A DNA stretch of 64,000 bases from Bacteroides faecium (GTDB lineage Bacteria > Bacteroidota > Bacteroidia > Bacteroidales > Bacteroidaceae). Where the stretch lies: contig NZ_CP050831.1 of assembly GCF_012113595.1 (NCBI RefSeq), forward strand, positions 558,001 through 622,000, given 5' to 3'. Numbering within the stretch: position 1 is the stretch's first letter; each line of letters starts with the position of its first letter. This document shows positions 7,023 through 16,852 of the stretch, piece after piece. The notes beneath the pieces are model-generated. The model saw nothing but the letters and a program-made list of their open reading frames with translations, was not told the origin of the DNA and did no database searches. A program made the position numbers and the translations under genes.

Positions 7023-8804
7023 ATGAAACAGAGTATAAAAGAGAGATTGCATGCGCTGCGCATGACATTCCAACCCAACTACATCAAGGCGTTTATCATT
7101 CCCAGCACTGATCCGCACCTGAGCGAATATGTAGCCCCTCATTGGATGTCACGCGAATGGATTTCCGGTTTTACCGGCTCTGCGGGAACTGTCGTCGTAT
7201 TAATGGATAAAGCCGGATTATGGACAGACTCCCGCTACTTTCTGCAAGCCGGGGAAGAGTTGGAAGGCAGTGGCATTACCTTATATAAAGAGATGTTGCC
7301 GGAAACTCCAAGTATCACAGAGTTTCTCTGCCAGAACTTAAAACCGGGCGAATCCGTAAGCATAGACGGGAAAATGTTCTCCGTGCAACAGGTGGAACAG
7401 ATGAAAGAAGAACTTGCAGCACATCAGTTACAGGTCGACATATTTGGCGATCCATTGCAAAGTATATGGAAAGACCGCCCTTCCATACCCGATTCTCCTG
7501 CTTTCATCTACGATATCAGCTATGCAGGAAAAAGTTGTGAAGAAAAGATTGCCGCTATCCGTGCGGAGTTGAAGAAGAAAGGAATTTACGCTTTATTCTT
7601 ATCGGCTTTGGACGAAATAGCATGGACTCTTAATCTGCGGGGAAGTGATGTACATTGCAATCCGGTTGTAGTCAGCTATTTACTAGTCACACAGGATGAA
7701 GTTACTTATTTTATATCACCGGAGAAAGTCACTCAAGAGGTCGAGTCTTATTTAAAAGAACAGCATGTAAACCTGTATGATTACAATAAAGTAGAGAACT
7801 TTCTAAACAGTTTTAGTGGCAAGAATATCCTTATCGACCCCAGGAAAACAAATTTCGCAATTTATTCCGCCATCAATCCTAAGTGTTTGATTGTTCGTGG
7901 AGAGTCTCCTGTGGCATTATTGAAAGCGATTCGCAATGAACAGGAAATTGCCGGCATTCATGCCGCTATGCAGAAGGATGGCGTAGCGCTCGTCAAGTTT
8001 CTCAAATGGTTGGAAGAGTCAGTTCCTTCCGGCAAAGAAACGGAGTTGAGCGTAGACAAAAAGCTACATGAATTCAGAGCTGCCCAACCTCTTTATATGG
8101 GTGAAAGCTTCGACACAATTGCGGGATACAAAGAACACGGAGCAATTGTGCATTATTCGGCAACACCGGAAAGTGACGTAATACTCCAACCGAAAGGATT
8201 TCTACTTTTAGATTCAGGAGCGCAGTATCTGGACGGGACAACCGACATCACACGAACGATTGCATTAGGCGAACTTACCGAGGAAGAAAAAACAGACTAT
8301 ACCTTAATATTAAAGGGGCATATTGCGTTAGCGATGGCTAAGTTTCCTGCCGGAACCCGCGGCGCCCAACTCGATGTATTGGCACGTATGCCGATTTGGA
8401 ATCACGGGATGAATTTCCTTCATGGCACAGGACATGGGGTCGGTCATTTCCTCAGCGTACACGAGGGACCGCAAAGTATCCGCATGAACGAAAACCCCGT
8501 TGTACTACAACCGGGCATGGTTACTTCTAACGAACCGGGAGTTTATAAAGCCGGAAGCCACGGAATACGCACAGAGAACCTGACGCTAGTTTGCAAAGAA
8601 AAAGAAGGTATGTTCGGAGATTATCTCAAGCTTGAAACAATTACTCTATGCCCTATCTGCAAGAAAGGGATAATCAAGGAGATGCTGACAAATGAAGAAA
8701 TCGGATGGCTGAACAGTTACCATCAGACTGTCTACGAGAAACTATCTCCGAATCTTAGCGAAGAAGAAAAAGTCTGGCTACAAGAGGCGACTGCTTCCAT
8801 TTAA
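7023..8804 (+). CDS. pepP: Xaa-Pro aminopeptidase, M24B family (long three-domain form)
   Basis: A 593-residue cytosolic metallopeptidase expected to remove the N-terminal residue from peptides with Pro in position 2. Two creatinase-like N-terminal domains (about 10-305) precede the pita-bread catalytic domain (about 310-530) and a C-terminal extension. Dinuclear metal ligands are visible as Asp in LLLDSGAQYLDGTTDITRT (two Asp), His in HGTGHGVGHFLSVHEG, Glu in TSNEPGVY and Glu in RTENLTL. Its length resembles eukaryotic-type APP1 rather than the 440-residue E. coli PepP. No signal peptide is seen. It is monocistronic, with a TAnnTTTG box upstream and a palindromic repeat array directly downstream. 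Confidence 0.93.
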   Translation: MKQSIKERLHALRMTFQPNYIKAFIIPSTDPHLSEYVAPHWMSREWISGFTGSAGTVVVLMDKAGLWTDSRYFLQAGEELEGSGITLYKEMLPETPSITEFLCQNLKPGESVSIDGKMFSVQQVEQMKEELAAHQLQVDIFGDPLQSIWKDRPSIPDSPAFIYDISYAGKSCEEKIAAIRAELKKKGIYALFLSALDEIAWTLNLRGSDVHCNPVVVSYLLVTQDEVTYFISPEKVTQEVESYLKEQHVNLYDYNKVENFLNSFSGKNILIDPRKTNFAIYSAINPKCLIVRGESPVALLKAIRNEQEIAGIHAAMQKDGVALVKFLKWLEESVPSGKETELSVDKKLHEFRAAQPLYMGESFDTIAGYKEHGAIVHYSATPESDVILQPKGFLLLDSGAQYLDGTTDITRTIALGELTEEEKTDYTLILKGHIALAMAKFPAGTRGAQLDVLARMPIWNHGMNFLHGTGHGVGHFLSVHEGPQSIRMNENPVVLQPGMVTSNEPGVYKAGSHGIRTENLTLVCKEKEGMFGDYLKLETITLCPICKKGIIKEMLTNEEIGWLNSYHQTVYEKLSPNLSEEEKVWLQEATASI

Positions 8805-8815
8805 ACAGAACTTGT

Positions 8816-8902
8816 CTGACACCCGGGTGTCAGCATACCCGACACCCGGATCTCAGGTTATCCAAGACCCGGGTGTCAGGACGTCTGAGACCCGGGTGTC
8901 AG
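8816..8902. repeat. array of four 23-bp palindromic units
   Basis: Units begin at 8816, 8839, 8862 and 8885, an exact 23-bp period. Each has an 18-bp core close to CTGACACCCGGGTGTCAG, which is a perfect palindrome in unit 1, followed by a variable 5-bp linker. It fills the gap between pepP and the carbonic-anhydrase-like gene. No T-tract follows, so it is not an ordinary terminator. Confidence 0.9.
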
Positions 8903-8952
8903 GTAACATTCAATTGCATTAAATAAAAAACCTCATTAGAAACAAATAGTTT

Positions 8953-9465
8953 ATGGCTTTAATCAAATCAGTACGGGGATTCACTCCCGAAATCGGAGAG
9001 AACTGCTTCCTCGCAGACAACGCAACTATCATAGGAGATGTAAAAATAGGAAATGATTGCAGCATCTGGTTTAGTACCGTATTGCGCGGTGACGTCAACT
9101 CCATACGAATAGGAAACGGAGTAAACATACAGGACGGGAGCGTGCTACATACATTATATCAGAAATCAATTATCGAAATCGGCGACCATGTTTCCGTGGG
9201 ACATAATGTTACCATTCACGGAGCAACTATCAAAGATTATGCTTTGGTCGGAATGGGGTCGACCATACTAGACCATGCTGTAGTTGGCGAAGGGGCCATT
9301 GTTGCCGCCGGCTCCTTGGTTCTAAGTAACACAGTAATCGAACCTGGAAGTATTTGGGGCGGAGTACCTGCCAAATTTATAAAAAAGGTAGATCCAGAAC
9401 AGGCCAAAGAGCTGAATCAAAAGATAGCACACAATTATCTGATGTATTCGCAATGGTATAAATAG
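8953..9465 (+). CDS. gamma-carbonic anhydrase-like hexapeptide-repeat protein (YrdA/PaaY type)
   Basis: The 170-residue protein is made of left-handed beta-helix hexapeptide turns (NATIIGDVKIG, CSIWFSTVLRGD, VGMGSTILDHAVVGEGAIVAAGS). The three zinc-binding His of the gamma-CA family are visible in DGSVLHT, VGHNVTI and TIHGATI. The protein forms trimers in this family and is cytosolic; many members have weak or no carbonic anhydrase activity, so catalysis is uncertain. No operon partner is evident. Confidence 0.88.
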   Translation: MALIKSVRGFTPEIGENCFLADNATIIGDVKIGNDCSIWFSTVLRGDVNSIRIGNGVNIQDGSVLHTLYQKSIIEIGDHVSVGHNVTIHGATIKDYALVGMGSTILDHAVVGEGAIVAAGSLVLSNTVIEPGSIWGGVPAKFIKKVDPEQAKELNQKIAHNYLMYSQWYK

Positions 9466-9613
9466 AGGAGTAATTTTCCTGCGTGCAGACTAGTATAGCC
9501 TGCACGTCCTATTTTATTGGTTATAATCCCCAGCAAAACGATACAATATCATCGAGTAGCATTTTATTCATATTATTTAGTCTATTGGCTATTTTATATT
9601 TACGAACAATTCG

Positions 9614-9621
9614 TAACTTTG
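9614..9621 (+). promoter_or_regulatory. -7 promoter box upstream of the DUF4369-thioredoxin gene
   Basis: TAACTTTG matches TAnnTTTG in the AT-rich 233-bp spacer, 77 bp ahead of the next ATG. The rest of the spacer holds no other recognisable feature. Confidence 0.5.
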
Positions 9622-9698
9622 CGAAACATTCGTAGAATCATAAAGTCAGATAAGCCGAACTCACACAGAACAATTAATAATATTATAAAATCGCTACT

Positions 9699-11327
9699 AT
9701 GAACAAGTTAATCATTACCCTCTATTTGTCTTTGCTATGCAGCATTGCACAAGCACAACTTCCCGTTCCTGAATATCAGAAAGGAAAAGCCATCCTGAGT
9801 GGCACAATTGCAAATTACAATCCAGCCGACAATCTGATGTTCAAAATCGGAGCTCCCAATATCGTGATGGGATCTGCCGAAACTCTTTTTCCCACTGTCG
9901 AAGCAGACGGGAGTTTCAAAATCGACATTCCCCTCTACCACAGTACACAAATACGGATAATAATAGGAAACGCTGACTTTGTCATCTTGCTTAGTCCTGA
10001 AAAAGAGACGAATGTGGCTATCAATCTGAGTAATCCGAAAGGAAAACAATTCATATTCAACGGACAATATGCCACCATCAACAACGAATGGTGCCAACCG
10101 GAACTGAAAACAAAGATACCACCTGTTTATAGAGACGGCGATATGCTGGACTCTATTTTAGGCATCAGCGCCAACGAATTTAAGAAACGCTGCATAGACC
10201 AATACCAACAGTACATAGCACATAACAACGCACAACTACAATTTAGCGAAGATACCCGCACACTTGCCAATCTCTCATGCACATTCGATTGTATGGAGAA
10301 CTTATATGCAACCCGTTATTGCCTGCAAACAGCCTATCAGAAAAAGAAAAACATCACATGGGAGCAAGCCGTTGCCGCCTTTGCCGATTTTGACTATCCT
10401 GCCGACTTCTATGACTTCTTAAAGATTCTTCCTGTCAACCATCCGTTAGCGCTCTATTGCTACAATTATCGCAATGCAATTTCAGCGGATCTCTACGAGC
10501 TACACCACGATCCGCTAATGTTCGAGAAATATTTATTGGCAAAAGCTACGCTTACCCAAGAAGAACAGACGCTTATTCGCCAACATGAGATAGCCTTCAA
10601 AACAGGTACCGCCTTCCAGCAAGGAAGTGAACTGATGGCACTTAGTGTAAAATACTCCAAAGAGGATGAACAATTCAGATGGGAATTATTTTCCAAAGCA
10701 AAAGAACGCCTTAGCAATATCATGCAAGACAGCACTTGCTTAATTGTCGACTACCTACGGGCAGTCTATATGCGCTCCAGCCTCTACAACCTGAAGCCAC
10801 TGACTACCCTACAGGAAACTATGGCTTCGGAAATTACAAATCCTATTTTCCTGGGAATTATTCAAGATATGAACCGACAGATACAGCCCCGCCGGAAAAC
10901 AATCACAAAAGAGCCCAATATCTGCAAAGCACCTGAAGTAGCGGAAGAAGAGTTGCTCGACTCCCTCATTGCCCGCCACAAAGGGAAAGTACAATTTATC
11001 GATTTTTGGGCTACCTGGTGCGGCGGTTGCCGAAGGATGATTAAAGAATATGAGCCAGTCAAAAAGGAATTGGGTGAAGAGGTGGCGTTCGTCTACCTTA
11101 CCGGCCCCAGCTCAATAGAAAAAACTTGGAAGATACTCATACAAGACATTCCCGGCGAACACTACTGGCTAAACGAAAAACAATGGGGCTATCTCTGGAA
11201 ACATTTTCAGATGTCAGGATTACCAATGTATCTGGTGATAGACAAGCAGGGAAATATAGCAAAACGGTTCATCCACGTGACACGGAAAGAACTGGAAGAA
11301 ATATTAAAGCAAGAAATCAATAAATAG
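9699..11327 (+). CDS. DUF4369-thioredoxin fusion, periplasmic thiol-disulfide protein
   Basis: This 542-residue secreted protein begins with a signal peptide (MNKLIITLYLSLLCSIAQAQ). A DUF4369-like N-terminal domain (about 28-120) precedes a helical middle region of about 280 residues. The C-terminal thioredoxin domain (about 415-540) has the active site WATWCGGC (about 441-445) and a cis-Pro in MSGLPMY. Such proteins are common and multiplied in Bacteroides, where they are thought to serve periplasmic disulfide exchange; the substrate here is unknown. CGGC differs from the more common CxPC. It appears monocistronic. Confidence 0.88.
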   Translation: MNKLIITLYLSLLCSIAQAQLPVPEYQKGKAILSGTIANYNPADNLMFKIGAPNIVMGSAETLFPTVEADGSFKIDIPLYHSTQIRIIIGNADFVILLSPEKETNVAINLSNPKGKQFIFNGQYATINNEWCQPELKTKIPPVYRDGDMLDSILGISANEFKKRCIDQYQQYIAHNNAQLQFSEDTRTLANLSCTFDCMENLYATRYCLQTAYQKKKNITWEQAVAAFADFDYPADFYDFLKILPVNHPLALYCYNYRNAISADLYELHHDPLMFEKYLLAKATLTQEEQTLIRQHEIAFKTGTAFQQGSELMALSVKYSKEDEQFRWELFSKAKERLSNIMQDSTCLIVDYLRAVYMRSSLYNLKPLTTLQETMASEITNPIFLGIIQDMNRQIQPRRKTITKEPNICKAPEVAEEELLDSLIARHKGKVQFIDFWATWCGGCRRMIKEYEPVKKELGEEVAFVYLTGPSSIEKTWKILIQDIPGEHYWLNEKQWGYLWKHFQMSGLPMYLVIDKQGNIAKRFIHVTRKELEEILKQEINK

Positions 11328-11361
11328 CAGGCTAACAGCAAGACGTGATGAAAAATAAAAA

Positions 11362-11415
11362 CTCCATGAGGTTTGTGTTCAAATTACTACTGACTTTTGC
11401 CACAACCTCATGGAG
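11362..11415. terminator. long imperfect inverted repeat between convergent genes
   Basis: CTCCATGAGGTTTGTG (11362-11377) is complementary to CACAACCTCATGGAG (11401-11415), with one unpaired base and a 23-nt loop. It sits between the thioredoxin gene (+) and waaA (-), which converge. No strong T-tract is present, so a bidirectional terminator function is inferred from position. Confidence 0.55.
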
Positions 11416-11456
11416 ATAAATTTGATTTCCAATGCCTCATGAAAGGCAGTCTGTAT

Positions 11457-12680
11457 TTAGAAATTTATCATATGCATTATCTTCTCCGTCGCTCCGGCAT
11501 TGCTAGTCACATAATAACCGGCATTCGTTCCGGTTTCACGCAAGAACATCTCATCCGTAAGAAAACGGTCTAATAAAGTTTTCAGTTCGTCGTAATCCTT
11601 AATAGAGTAAGCACCTTTTGCTTCAAGCAGTTGTACAGCTTCCATAAACTTCTGATATTTCGGCCCGAAGATTACAGGAATGCCATATACGGCGGCTTCC
11701 AGTGTATTGTGGATACCCACGCCAAAGCCACCGCCGACATAAGCTATTTCTCCATACCGATAAATGGAAGAGAGCAATCCGAAACAGTCTATAATCAGAC
11801 AGTCCGCTTTCAACACATTCTTTTCGTCAGCACGGGTATAGCGTACATACGGACGTTTCAGTTTGCTGATTATTTCTACCAGATGATTCTCGTCTATCAC
11901 GTGCGGAGCGATAATCAATTTCATTTCCGGGTGGCTGTTGAAGTATTCGAGGAATAAATCTTCGTCCGGCCCCCAAGAGCTTCCGGCAACAAAAGTAAAG
12001 GCATTGCCTCCTTTGAATTTCTCTACCAACGGAAGGTCTTTGGCCTCCTCGCGGATCTGCAACACCCGATCGAAGCGGGTATCACCCACTACCGTCACAC
12101 GATTGATACCGATCTTTGACAAATAACGTTTTGAAGCCTCATTCTGCACAAACATATGATCAAAGTCTTTCAGTACACTGCGGTAAGTTCCACCGTACCA
12201 CTTAAAGAATATTTGTTCGCGACGGAAGATGGACGATACACTATATACCGGAATACGGCGTTTGTGAAGTTCATCCAAATAATTCTTCCAGAACTCATAC
12301 TTGATAAAGAACGCCATGCAAGGATTCGCGATATCAAGGAACTTCTTCACATTCCTCGGTTTGTCAAACGGCAGATAACAGACAATGTCCGCTCCCCGGT
12401 AGTGCTTGCGCACTTCATAACCGGAAGGAGAAAAAAATGTCAGTAATATCTTATAGTCAGGATACTTTGCCCGAATCATTTCAATCAAGGGACGCCCCTG
12501 CTCAAACTCACCCAGAGAAGCAGCATGGAACCAGATATAGCGCTCCCCTTTCTCCACTTGTTGGCGCAGAAGTTCATATACCACCCAATGCCCCTTCATC
12601 ATCTTTCGGGGCTTGCGGCTAAACGGAGCAGCTAAATGAACGATAAAGTCATAAATGACTATTGCCAGGTCGTAAAGCAT
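11457..12680 (-). CDS. waaA: 3-deoxy-D-manno-octulosonic acid (Kdo) transferase
   Basis: The 407-residue GT30-family enzyme adds Kdo to lipid A precursor at the inner face of the cytoplasmic membrane. An N-terminal hydrophobic stretch (MLYDLAIVIYDFIVHLAAPF) anchors it. The family core WFHAASLGEFEQGRPLIE (about 50-67), KYEFWKNYLDELHKRRIPVY and GGGFGVGIHNTLEAAVYGIPVIFGP (about 316-340) are all visible. Length is normal. Its ATG is 13 bp after gltX, so the two are probably co-transcribed. Confidence 0.95.
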   Translation of the reverse strand: MLYDLAIVIYDFIVHLAAPFSRKPRKMMKGHWVVYELLRQQVEKGERYIWFHAASLGEFEQGRPLIEMIRAKYPDYKILLTFFSPSGYEVRKHYRGADIVCYLPFDKPRNVKKFLDIANPCMAFFIKYEFWKNYLDELHKRRIPVYSVSSIFRREQIFFKWYGGTYRSVLKDFDHMFVQNEASKRYLSKIGINRVTVVGDTRFDRVLQIREEAKDLPLVEKFKGGNAFTFVAGSSWGPDEDLFLEYFNSHPEMKLIIAPHVIDENHLVEIISKLKRPYVRYTRADEKNVLKADCLIIDCFGLLSSIYRYGEIAYVGGGFGVGIHNTLEAAVYGIPVIFGPKYQKFMEAVQLLEAKGAYSIKDYDELKTLLDRFLTDEMFLRETGTNAGYYVTSNAGATEKIMHMINF

Positions 12681-12693
12681 AGTACTGTGTCAA

Positions 12694-14211
12694 TTACTTC
12701 AAAACCTCTACTGCCCGCTTCATACGAGCCACTGTCTCTTCTTTACCCAATACCCAGGAAATATCGAACATATGCGGGCCTTTTCCTTCGCCAACCAAAG
12801 TCAGACGGAAAGCATTCATGATATTACCTGTATGATAGCCTTTTTCAGCAATCCAGTCCATTACGACTTTTTCCTGTCCTTCGATGCTAAAGTCCTCAAT
12901 ACCGGCAATCACTTCCGCCAGTTCAGTCATGCACTTGGCAGAATCTTCTTTCCAACGTTTCTTTGCTGTTTTTTCATCATATTCGGCAGGAGCCACAAAG
13001 AAAAAGCTACAAACATCCCACAGTTCTTTAACGAAACTTACGCGGTCTTTCATCATACCAACCACAGTCACCACCTTTTCAAAAGGAACATCCACACCGT
13101 GCTCTTTCAACATCGGTAAGAACAGTTCAGCAATTTCTTCGTTAGGTTTCTGCTGGATATATTGATGGTTGAACCATATCCCTTTTTTATAGTCGAACTT
13201 GGCTCCCGACTTGCTGCAACGATGCAGATCGAACAACTTAATCAGTTCGTCCATTGACATCACTTCCTGGTCATTACCCGGATTCCATCCCAGTAAAGCA
13301 AGAAAATTGATAACCGCTTCGGGCAGATAACCGGATTCACGATAACCTGAAGAAACGTCTCCTGATTTCGGATCATGCCATTCCAACGGGAATACAGGGA
13401 ATCCCAAACGATCACCGTCACGCTTGCTCAATTTTCCATTACCTTCCGGCTTCAACAACAAAGGCAGGTGAGCAAATTCCGGCATTGTATCTTCCCAACC
13501 GAAAGCACGATACAACAGTACATGCAACGGAGCGGAAGGCAGCCATTCTTCACCACGAATAACGTGAGAGACTTCCATCAAATGGTCGTCTACAATATTT
13601 GCCAGGTGGTAAGTAGGCAGTTCATCTGCCGATTTATAAAGCACCTTATCATCAAGGATGGATGAATTGATTATCACTTCACCACGAATCAAGTCGTTCA
13701 CACGTACATCCTCATTCGGTTCGATTTTGAAACGGACTACATATTGTTTGCCTTCAGCAATCAGTGCGTCCACTTCTTCTTTCGGCATAGTCAGTGAATT
13801 GCGCATCATTCCACGGGTAGATGCGTCATATTGGAAGTTAGCAATTTCAGCACGCTTAGCGTCCAGTTCTTCCGGAGTATCAAAGGCAATGTATGCTTTT
13901 CCATTTTCCAGCAAAATCTGCACATATTTCTTGTAGATTTCGCGGCGTTCGGACTGACGGTACGGACCATGTTCGCCACCGAAACTCACACCTTCATCAA
14001 AGTGGATACCCAACCACTTGAAAGATTCGAGTATATACTCTTCCGCTCCCGGAACAAACCGGTTAGAGTCAGTATCTTCAATACGAAATATCAGGTCTCC
14101 GCCGTGTTGACGCGCAAATAGATAATTATACAAAGCTGTACGCACACCGCCGATGTGCAATGCTCCAGTAGGACTCGGAGCAAAACGAACTCTTACTTTT
14201 CTTTCTGCCAT
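12694..14211 (-). CDS. gltX: glutamyl-tRNA synthetase
   Basis: This 505-residue class I synthetase charges tRNA-Glu. The HIGH-type motif is FAPSPTGALHIGGVRTALYN (about 9-28), and the KMSKS-equivalent is KLSKRDGDR (about 257-265). The C-terminal anticodon-binding domain follows, with GEGKGPHMFDI near the end. Length fits GluRS. It heads the gltX-waaA pair and has a TAATTTTG -7 box upstream. Discriminating versus non-discriminating charging cannot be judged from sequence. Confidence 0.96.
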   Translation of the reverse strand: MAERKVRVRFAPSPTGALHIGGVRTALYNYLFARQHGGDLIFRIEDTDSNRFVPGAEEYILESFKWLGIHFDEGVSFGGEHGPYRQSERREIYKKYVQILLENGKAYIAFDTPEELDAKRAEIANFQYDASTRGMMRNSLTMPKEEVDALIAEGKQYVVRFKIEPNEDVRVNDLIRGEVIINSSILDDKVLYKSADELPTYHLANIVDDHLMEVSHVIRGEEWLPSAPLHVLLYRAFGWEDTMPEFAHLPLLLKPEGNGKLSKRDGDRLGFPVFPLEWHDPKSGDVSSGYRESGYLPEAVINFLALLGWNPGNDQEVMSMDELIKLFDLHRCSKSGAKFDYKKGIWFNHQYIQQKPNEEIAELFLPMLKEHGVDVPFEKVVTVVGMMKDRVSFVKELWDVCSFFFVAPAEYDEKTAKKRWKEDSAKCMTELAEVIAGIEDFSIEGQEKVVMDWIAEKGYHTGNIMNAFRLTLVGEGKGPHMFDISWVLGKEETVARMKRAVEVLK

Positions 14212-14239
14212 AATTTGGGTTAGTATAGGTAAATCGTGG

Positions 14240-14247
14240 CAAAATTA
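14240..14247 (-). promoter_or_regulatory. -7 promoter box of gltX
   Basis: The minus strand reads TAATTTTG here (TAnnTTTG), about 29 bp upstream of the gltX ATG. It faces a similar TACTTTTC box at 14280-14287 serving the divergent HD-domain gene. Confidence 0.55.
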
Positions 14248-14305
14248 AACCTTTTTTTCCACACTATTGTTTTTTTTTGTACTTTTCGCAAAAATTTCAG
14301 TGGAT

Positions 14306-16378
14306 ATGGAACATTTGAAGAAGAAAAAGAGTTTTTCATGGAGAGATTTGTTATATAAATCACTGCTATTTGTGAGCACTGTGGCATTGATAGTCTATTT
14401 CCTGCCACGTGACGGCAAGTTCAACTATCAGTTTGACATAAACAAGCCTTGGAAATACGGACAACTGATAGCCACTTTCGACTTTCCTATTTATAAAGGT
14501 GATGCGGTGGTGAAGAAAGAGCAGGACAGTCTGATGACTCTTTTCCAGCCTTATTACGAGCTTGACAAGAAAGTAGAAAAAGATGCGATAGCCAAACTGA
14601 AAGAGAACTACCACACGAATCTGAAAGGAATACTTCCTTCCATAGATTACTTGCGCTACATTGAACGCACTCTGAAAGCAATCTACCAGGCAGGGATTGT
14701 ATCTACGGAGAATATCCAACAGTTGCAGAAAGACAGCACCTCATCTATCATGGTCATTGATGACAAACTGGCCAATTCACACCCGACAGACGATATTTAT
14801 ACTGTAAAAAAAGCATATGAATACCTGCTTTCGGCAGATTCCACCCACTTCAACCGGGAGATTCTCAGGCAATGTTCGCTGAATGAGTACATTACTCCCA
14901 ACCTTACCTTCGACGAGCAGAGAACCCAGACAGCCAAAGAGGAGATGTTGAACAGCTATTCCTGGGCAAAGGGTCTGGTAGTAAGCGGGCAAAAGATTAT
15001 TGACCGGGGCGAAATCATCAGTCCCGAAACTTACAACATACTGGAGTCGCTACGCAAAGAGTCCATCAAACGCAATGAATCCATGGGACAAAGCCGGCTG
15101 ATTCTCGGCGGGCAAATCCTGTTTGTCGGCATGCTGATGCTCTGCTTCATGCTCTATCTCGACCTGTTTAGGAAAGATTACTACCAGCGGAAAGGGAGTT
15201 TATCGTTACTGTTTACATTGATTGTATTTTATAGCATCGTCACAGCTTTCATGGTGACGCATAACGTATTTAATGTGTATATCATCCCTTATGCGATGCT
15301 ACCTATTATTATACGCGTGTTCCTCGATTCGAGGACAGCGTTTCTTACCCATGTCATCACAATATTGATTTGCTCCATATCCCTGCGTTTTCCGCATGAG
15401 TTTATCCTCACCCAGCTAGCAGCCGGAATGGTGGCGATATTCAGTTTAAGGGAACTCTCGCAGAGGTCGCAGCTTTTCCGTACAGCCTTGTTGGTCATAC
15501 TGACTTATGCCGCTGTTTATTTTGCTTTCGAGTTAATGACGGAGAACGGACTCTCGAATGACCTCTCGAAGTTGAATATACGGATGTACACCTATTTCTT
15601 TATTAATGGAATCTTGCTGTTGTTCGCCTATCCGCTACTATTCTTACTTGAAAAGACATTCGGATTTACCTCGAATGTGACGTTGGTAGAACTTTCGAAT
15701 ATCAATAATGACCTGTTGAGACAAATGTCCGAGACAGTCCCCGGAACGTTCCAACATTCCATGCAAGTAGCTAATCTGGCAGCAGAAGCGGCTATCCGTA
15801 TCGGCGCAAAAAGTCAACTGGTACGTACAGGAGCTTTGTATCACGATATAGGGAAGATGGAGAATCCGGCTTTCTTCACAGAGAACCAGTCGGGCGGAAT
15901 CAATCCGCACAAGAACCTGGGTTACGAACAAAGTGCGCAGGTGGTTATCAATCATGTCACAGACGGGTTAAAGTTGGCCGATAAGCATAACCTGCCTAAA
16001 GCCGTCAAAGACTTTATCAGCACCCATCACGGACGGGGAAAAACGAAGTATTTCTATATTTCATGGAAGAATGAGCATCCGGACGAAGAGCCGAATGAAG
16101 AACTGTTCACCTATCCCGGACCGAATCCGTTCACCAAAGAACAGGCTATCCTAATGATGGCGGATGCTGTGGAAGCCGCGTCACGCAGCCTGCCGGAATA
16201 TACAGAAGAAAGTATCAGTAACCTGGTCGACAAGATTATCGATTCCCAGGTTACTGAAGGTTATTTCAAAGAATGCCCCATCACTTTCAAGGACATCGCA
16301 ACCGTAAAAGCTGTGTTCAAAGAAAAATTAAAGATTGCCTATCATACCCGGATCAGCTATCCTGAGTTAAAGAAGTAA
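14306..16378 (+). CDS. 7TMR-HD family phosphodiesterase (PgpH/YqfF type)
   Basis: The start is the ATG of MEHLKKKKSFSWRDLL; an upstream in-frame ATG at 14267 would precede the TACTTTTC promoter-like box and is not used. The 690-residue protein has one N-terminal membrane segment (about 20-38), an extracytoplasmic 7TM-HDED region (about 40-270), and a block of about seven membrane helices (about 280-460). The cytoplasmic HD domain includes FQHSMQVANLAAEA, GALYHDIGKM (about 508-517) and ISTHHGRGKTKYF. Characterised relatives (PgpH) hydrolyse cyclic di-AMP, so a c-di-AMP phosphodiesterase role is inferred. Its 3' end overlaps the convergent phosphatase gene by 26 bp. Confidence 0.9.
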   Translation: MEHLKKKKSFSWRDLLYKSLLFVSTVALIVYFLPRDGKFNYQFDINKPWKYGQLIATFDFPIYKGDAVVKKEQDSLMTLFQPYYELDKKVEKDAIAKLKENYHTNLKGILPSIDYLRYIERTLKAIYQAGIVSTENIQQLQKDSTSSIMVIDDKLANSHPTDDIYTVKKAYEYLLSADSTHFNREILRQCSLNEYITPNLTFDEQRTQTAKEEMLNSYSWAKGLVVSGQKIIDRGEIISPETYNILESLRKESIKRNESMGQSRLILGGQILFVGMLMLCFMLYLDLFRKDYYQRKGSLSLLFTLIVFYSIVTAFMVTHNVFNVYIIPYAMLPIIIRVFLDSRTAFLTHVITILICSISLRFPHEFILTQLAAGMVAIFSLRELSQRSQLFRTALLVILTYAAVYFAFELMTENGLSNDLSKLNIRMYTYFFINGILLLFAYPLLFLLEKTFGFTSNVTLVELSNINNDLLRQMSETVPGTFQHSMQVANLAAEAAIRIGAKSQLVRTGALYHDIGKMENPAFFTENQSGGINPHKNLGYEQSAQVVINHVTDGLKLADKHNLPKAVKDFISTHHGRGKTKYFYISWKNEHPDEEPNEELFTYPGPNPFTKEQAILMMADAVEAASRSLPEYTEESISNLVDKIIDSQVTEGYFKECPITFKDIATVKAVFKEKLKIAYHTRISYPELKK

Positions 16379-16823
16379 GCAAGCCGGTACAGGCGTCTTC
16401 AAGCACATCGAGCACATATTCAAATCCTTCGGCCCCACCATAGTAGGGGTCGGGGACATGATCCGCAGGAATACGGGTGCAATATTCCGTCATGCGATGA
16501 ATCTTCTTCCACTCTTCGGGAGAAGGGGCTTTATCCTTCAAATCATCTATATTCCGGTCGTCCATGCCGATGATTAAATCAAAATTATAAAAATCTTCCG
16601 TACGGACGGGACGCGAACGATGCACCAGTTCATAACCGCGCCGTGCCGCATGGGCACGCATCCGGCTATCCGGCAATTCGCCCTGATGATAAGACAGGAT
16701 TCCGGCAGAGTCTATCACAAACTCTTTTTCCAGTCCCGCTTCTTTTATCAAGTGAAGCATTACGCCCTCTGCCGTAGAGCTACGGCAGATATTTCCCAGG
16801 CAAACAAATAATATTTTCTTCAT
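16353..16823 (-). CDS. low-molecular-weight protein tyrosine phosphatase
   Basis: A 156-residue cytosolic phosphatase. The P-loop CLGNICRSS (C-x5-R, about 8-15) is at the N-terminus, and the general-acid Asp lies in HVPDPYYGG (about 118-126). Full-length family size. In capsule loci such enzymes pair with tyrosine kinases (Wzb-Wzc), but no kinase is nearby, so the target is unknown. Its end overlaps the opposite-strand HD-domain gene by 26 bp. Confidence 0.93.
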   Translation of the reverse strand: MKKILFVCLGNICRSSTAEGVMLHLIKEAGLEKEFVIDSAGILSYHQGELPDSRMRAHAARRGYELVHRSRPVRTEDFYNFDLIIGMDDRNIDDLKDKAPSPEEWKKIHRMTEYCTRIPADHVPDPYYGGAEGFEYVLDVLEDACTGLLTSLTQDS

Positions 16824-16852
16824 AATTATTTTTTAATACTTGACAATACGCC

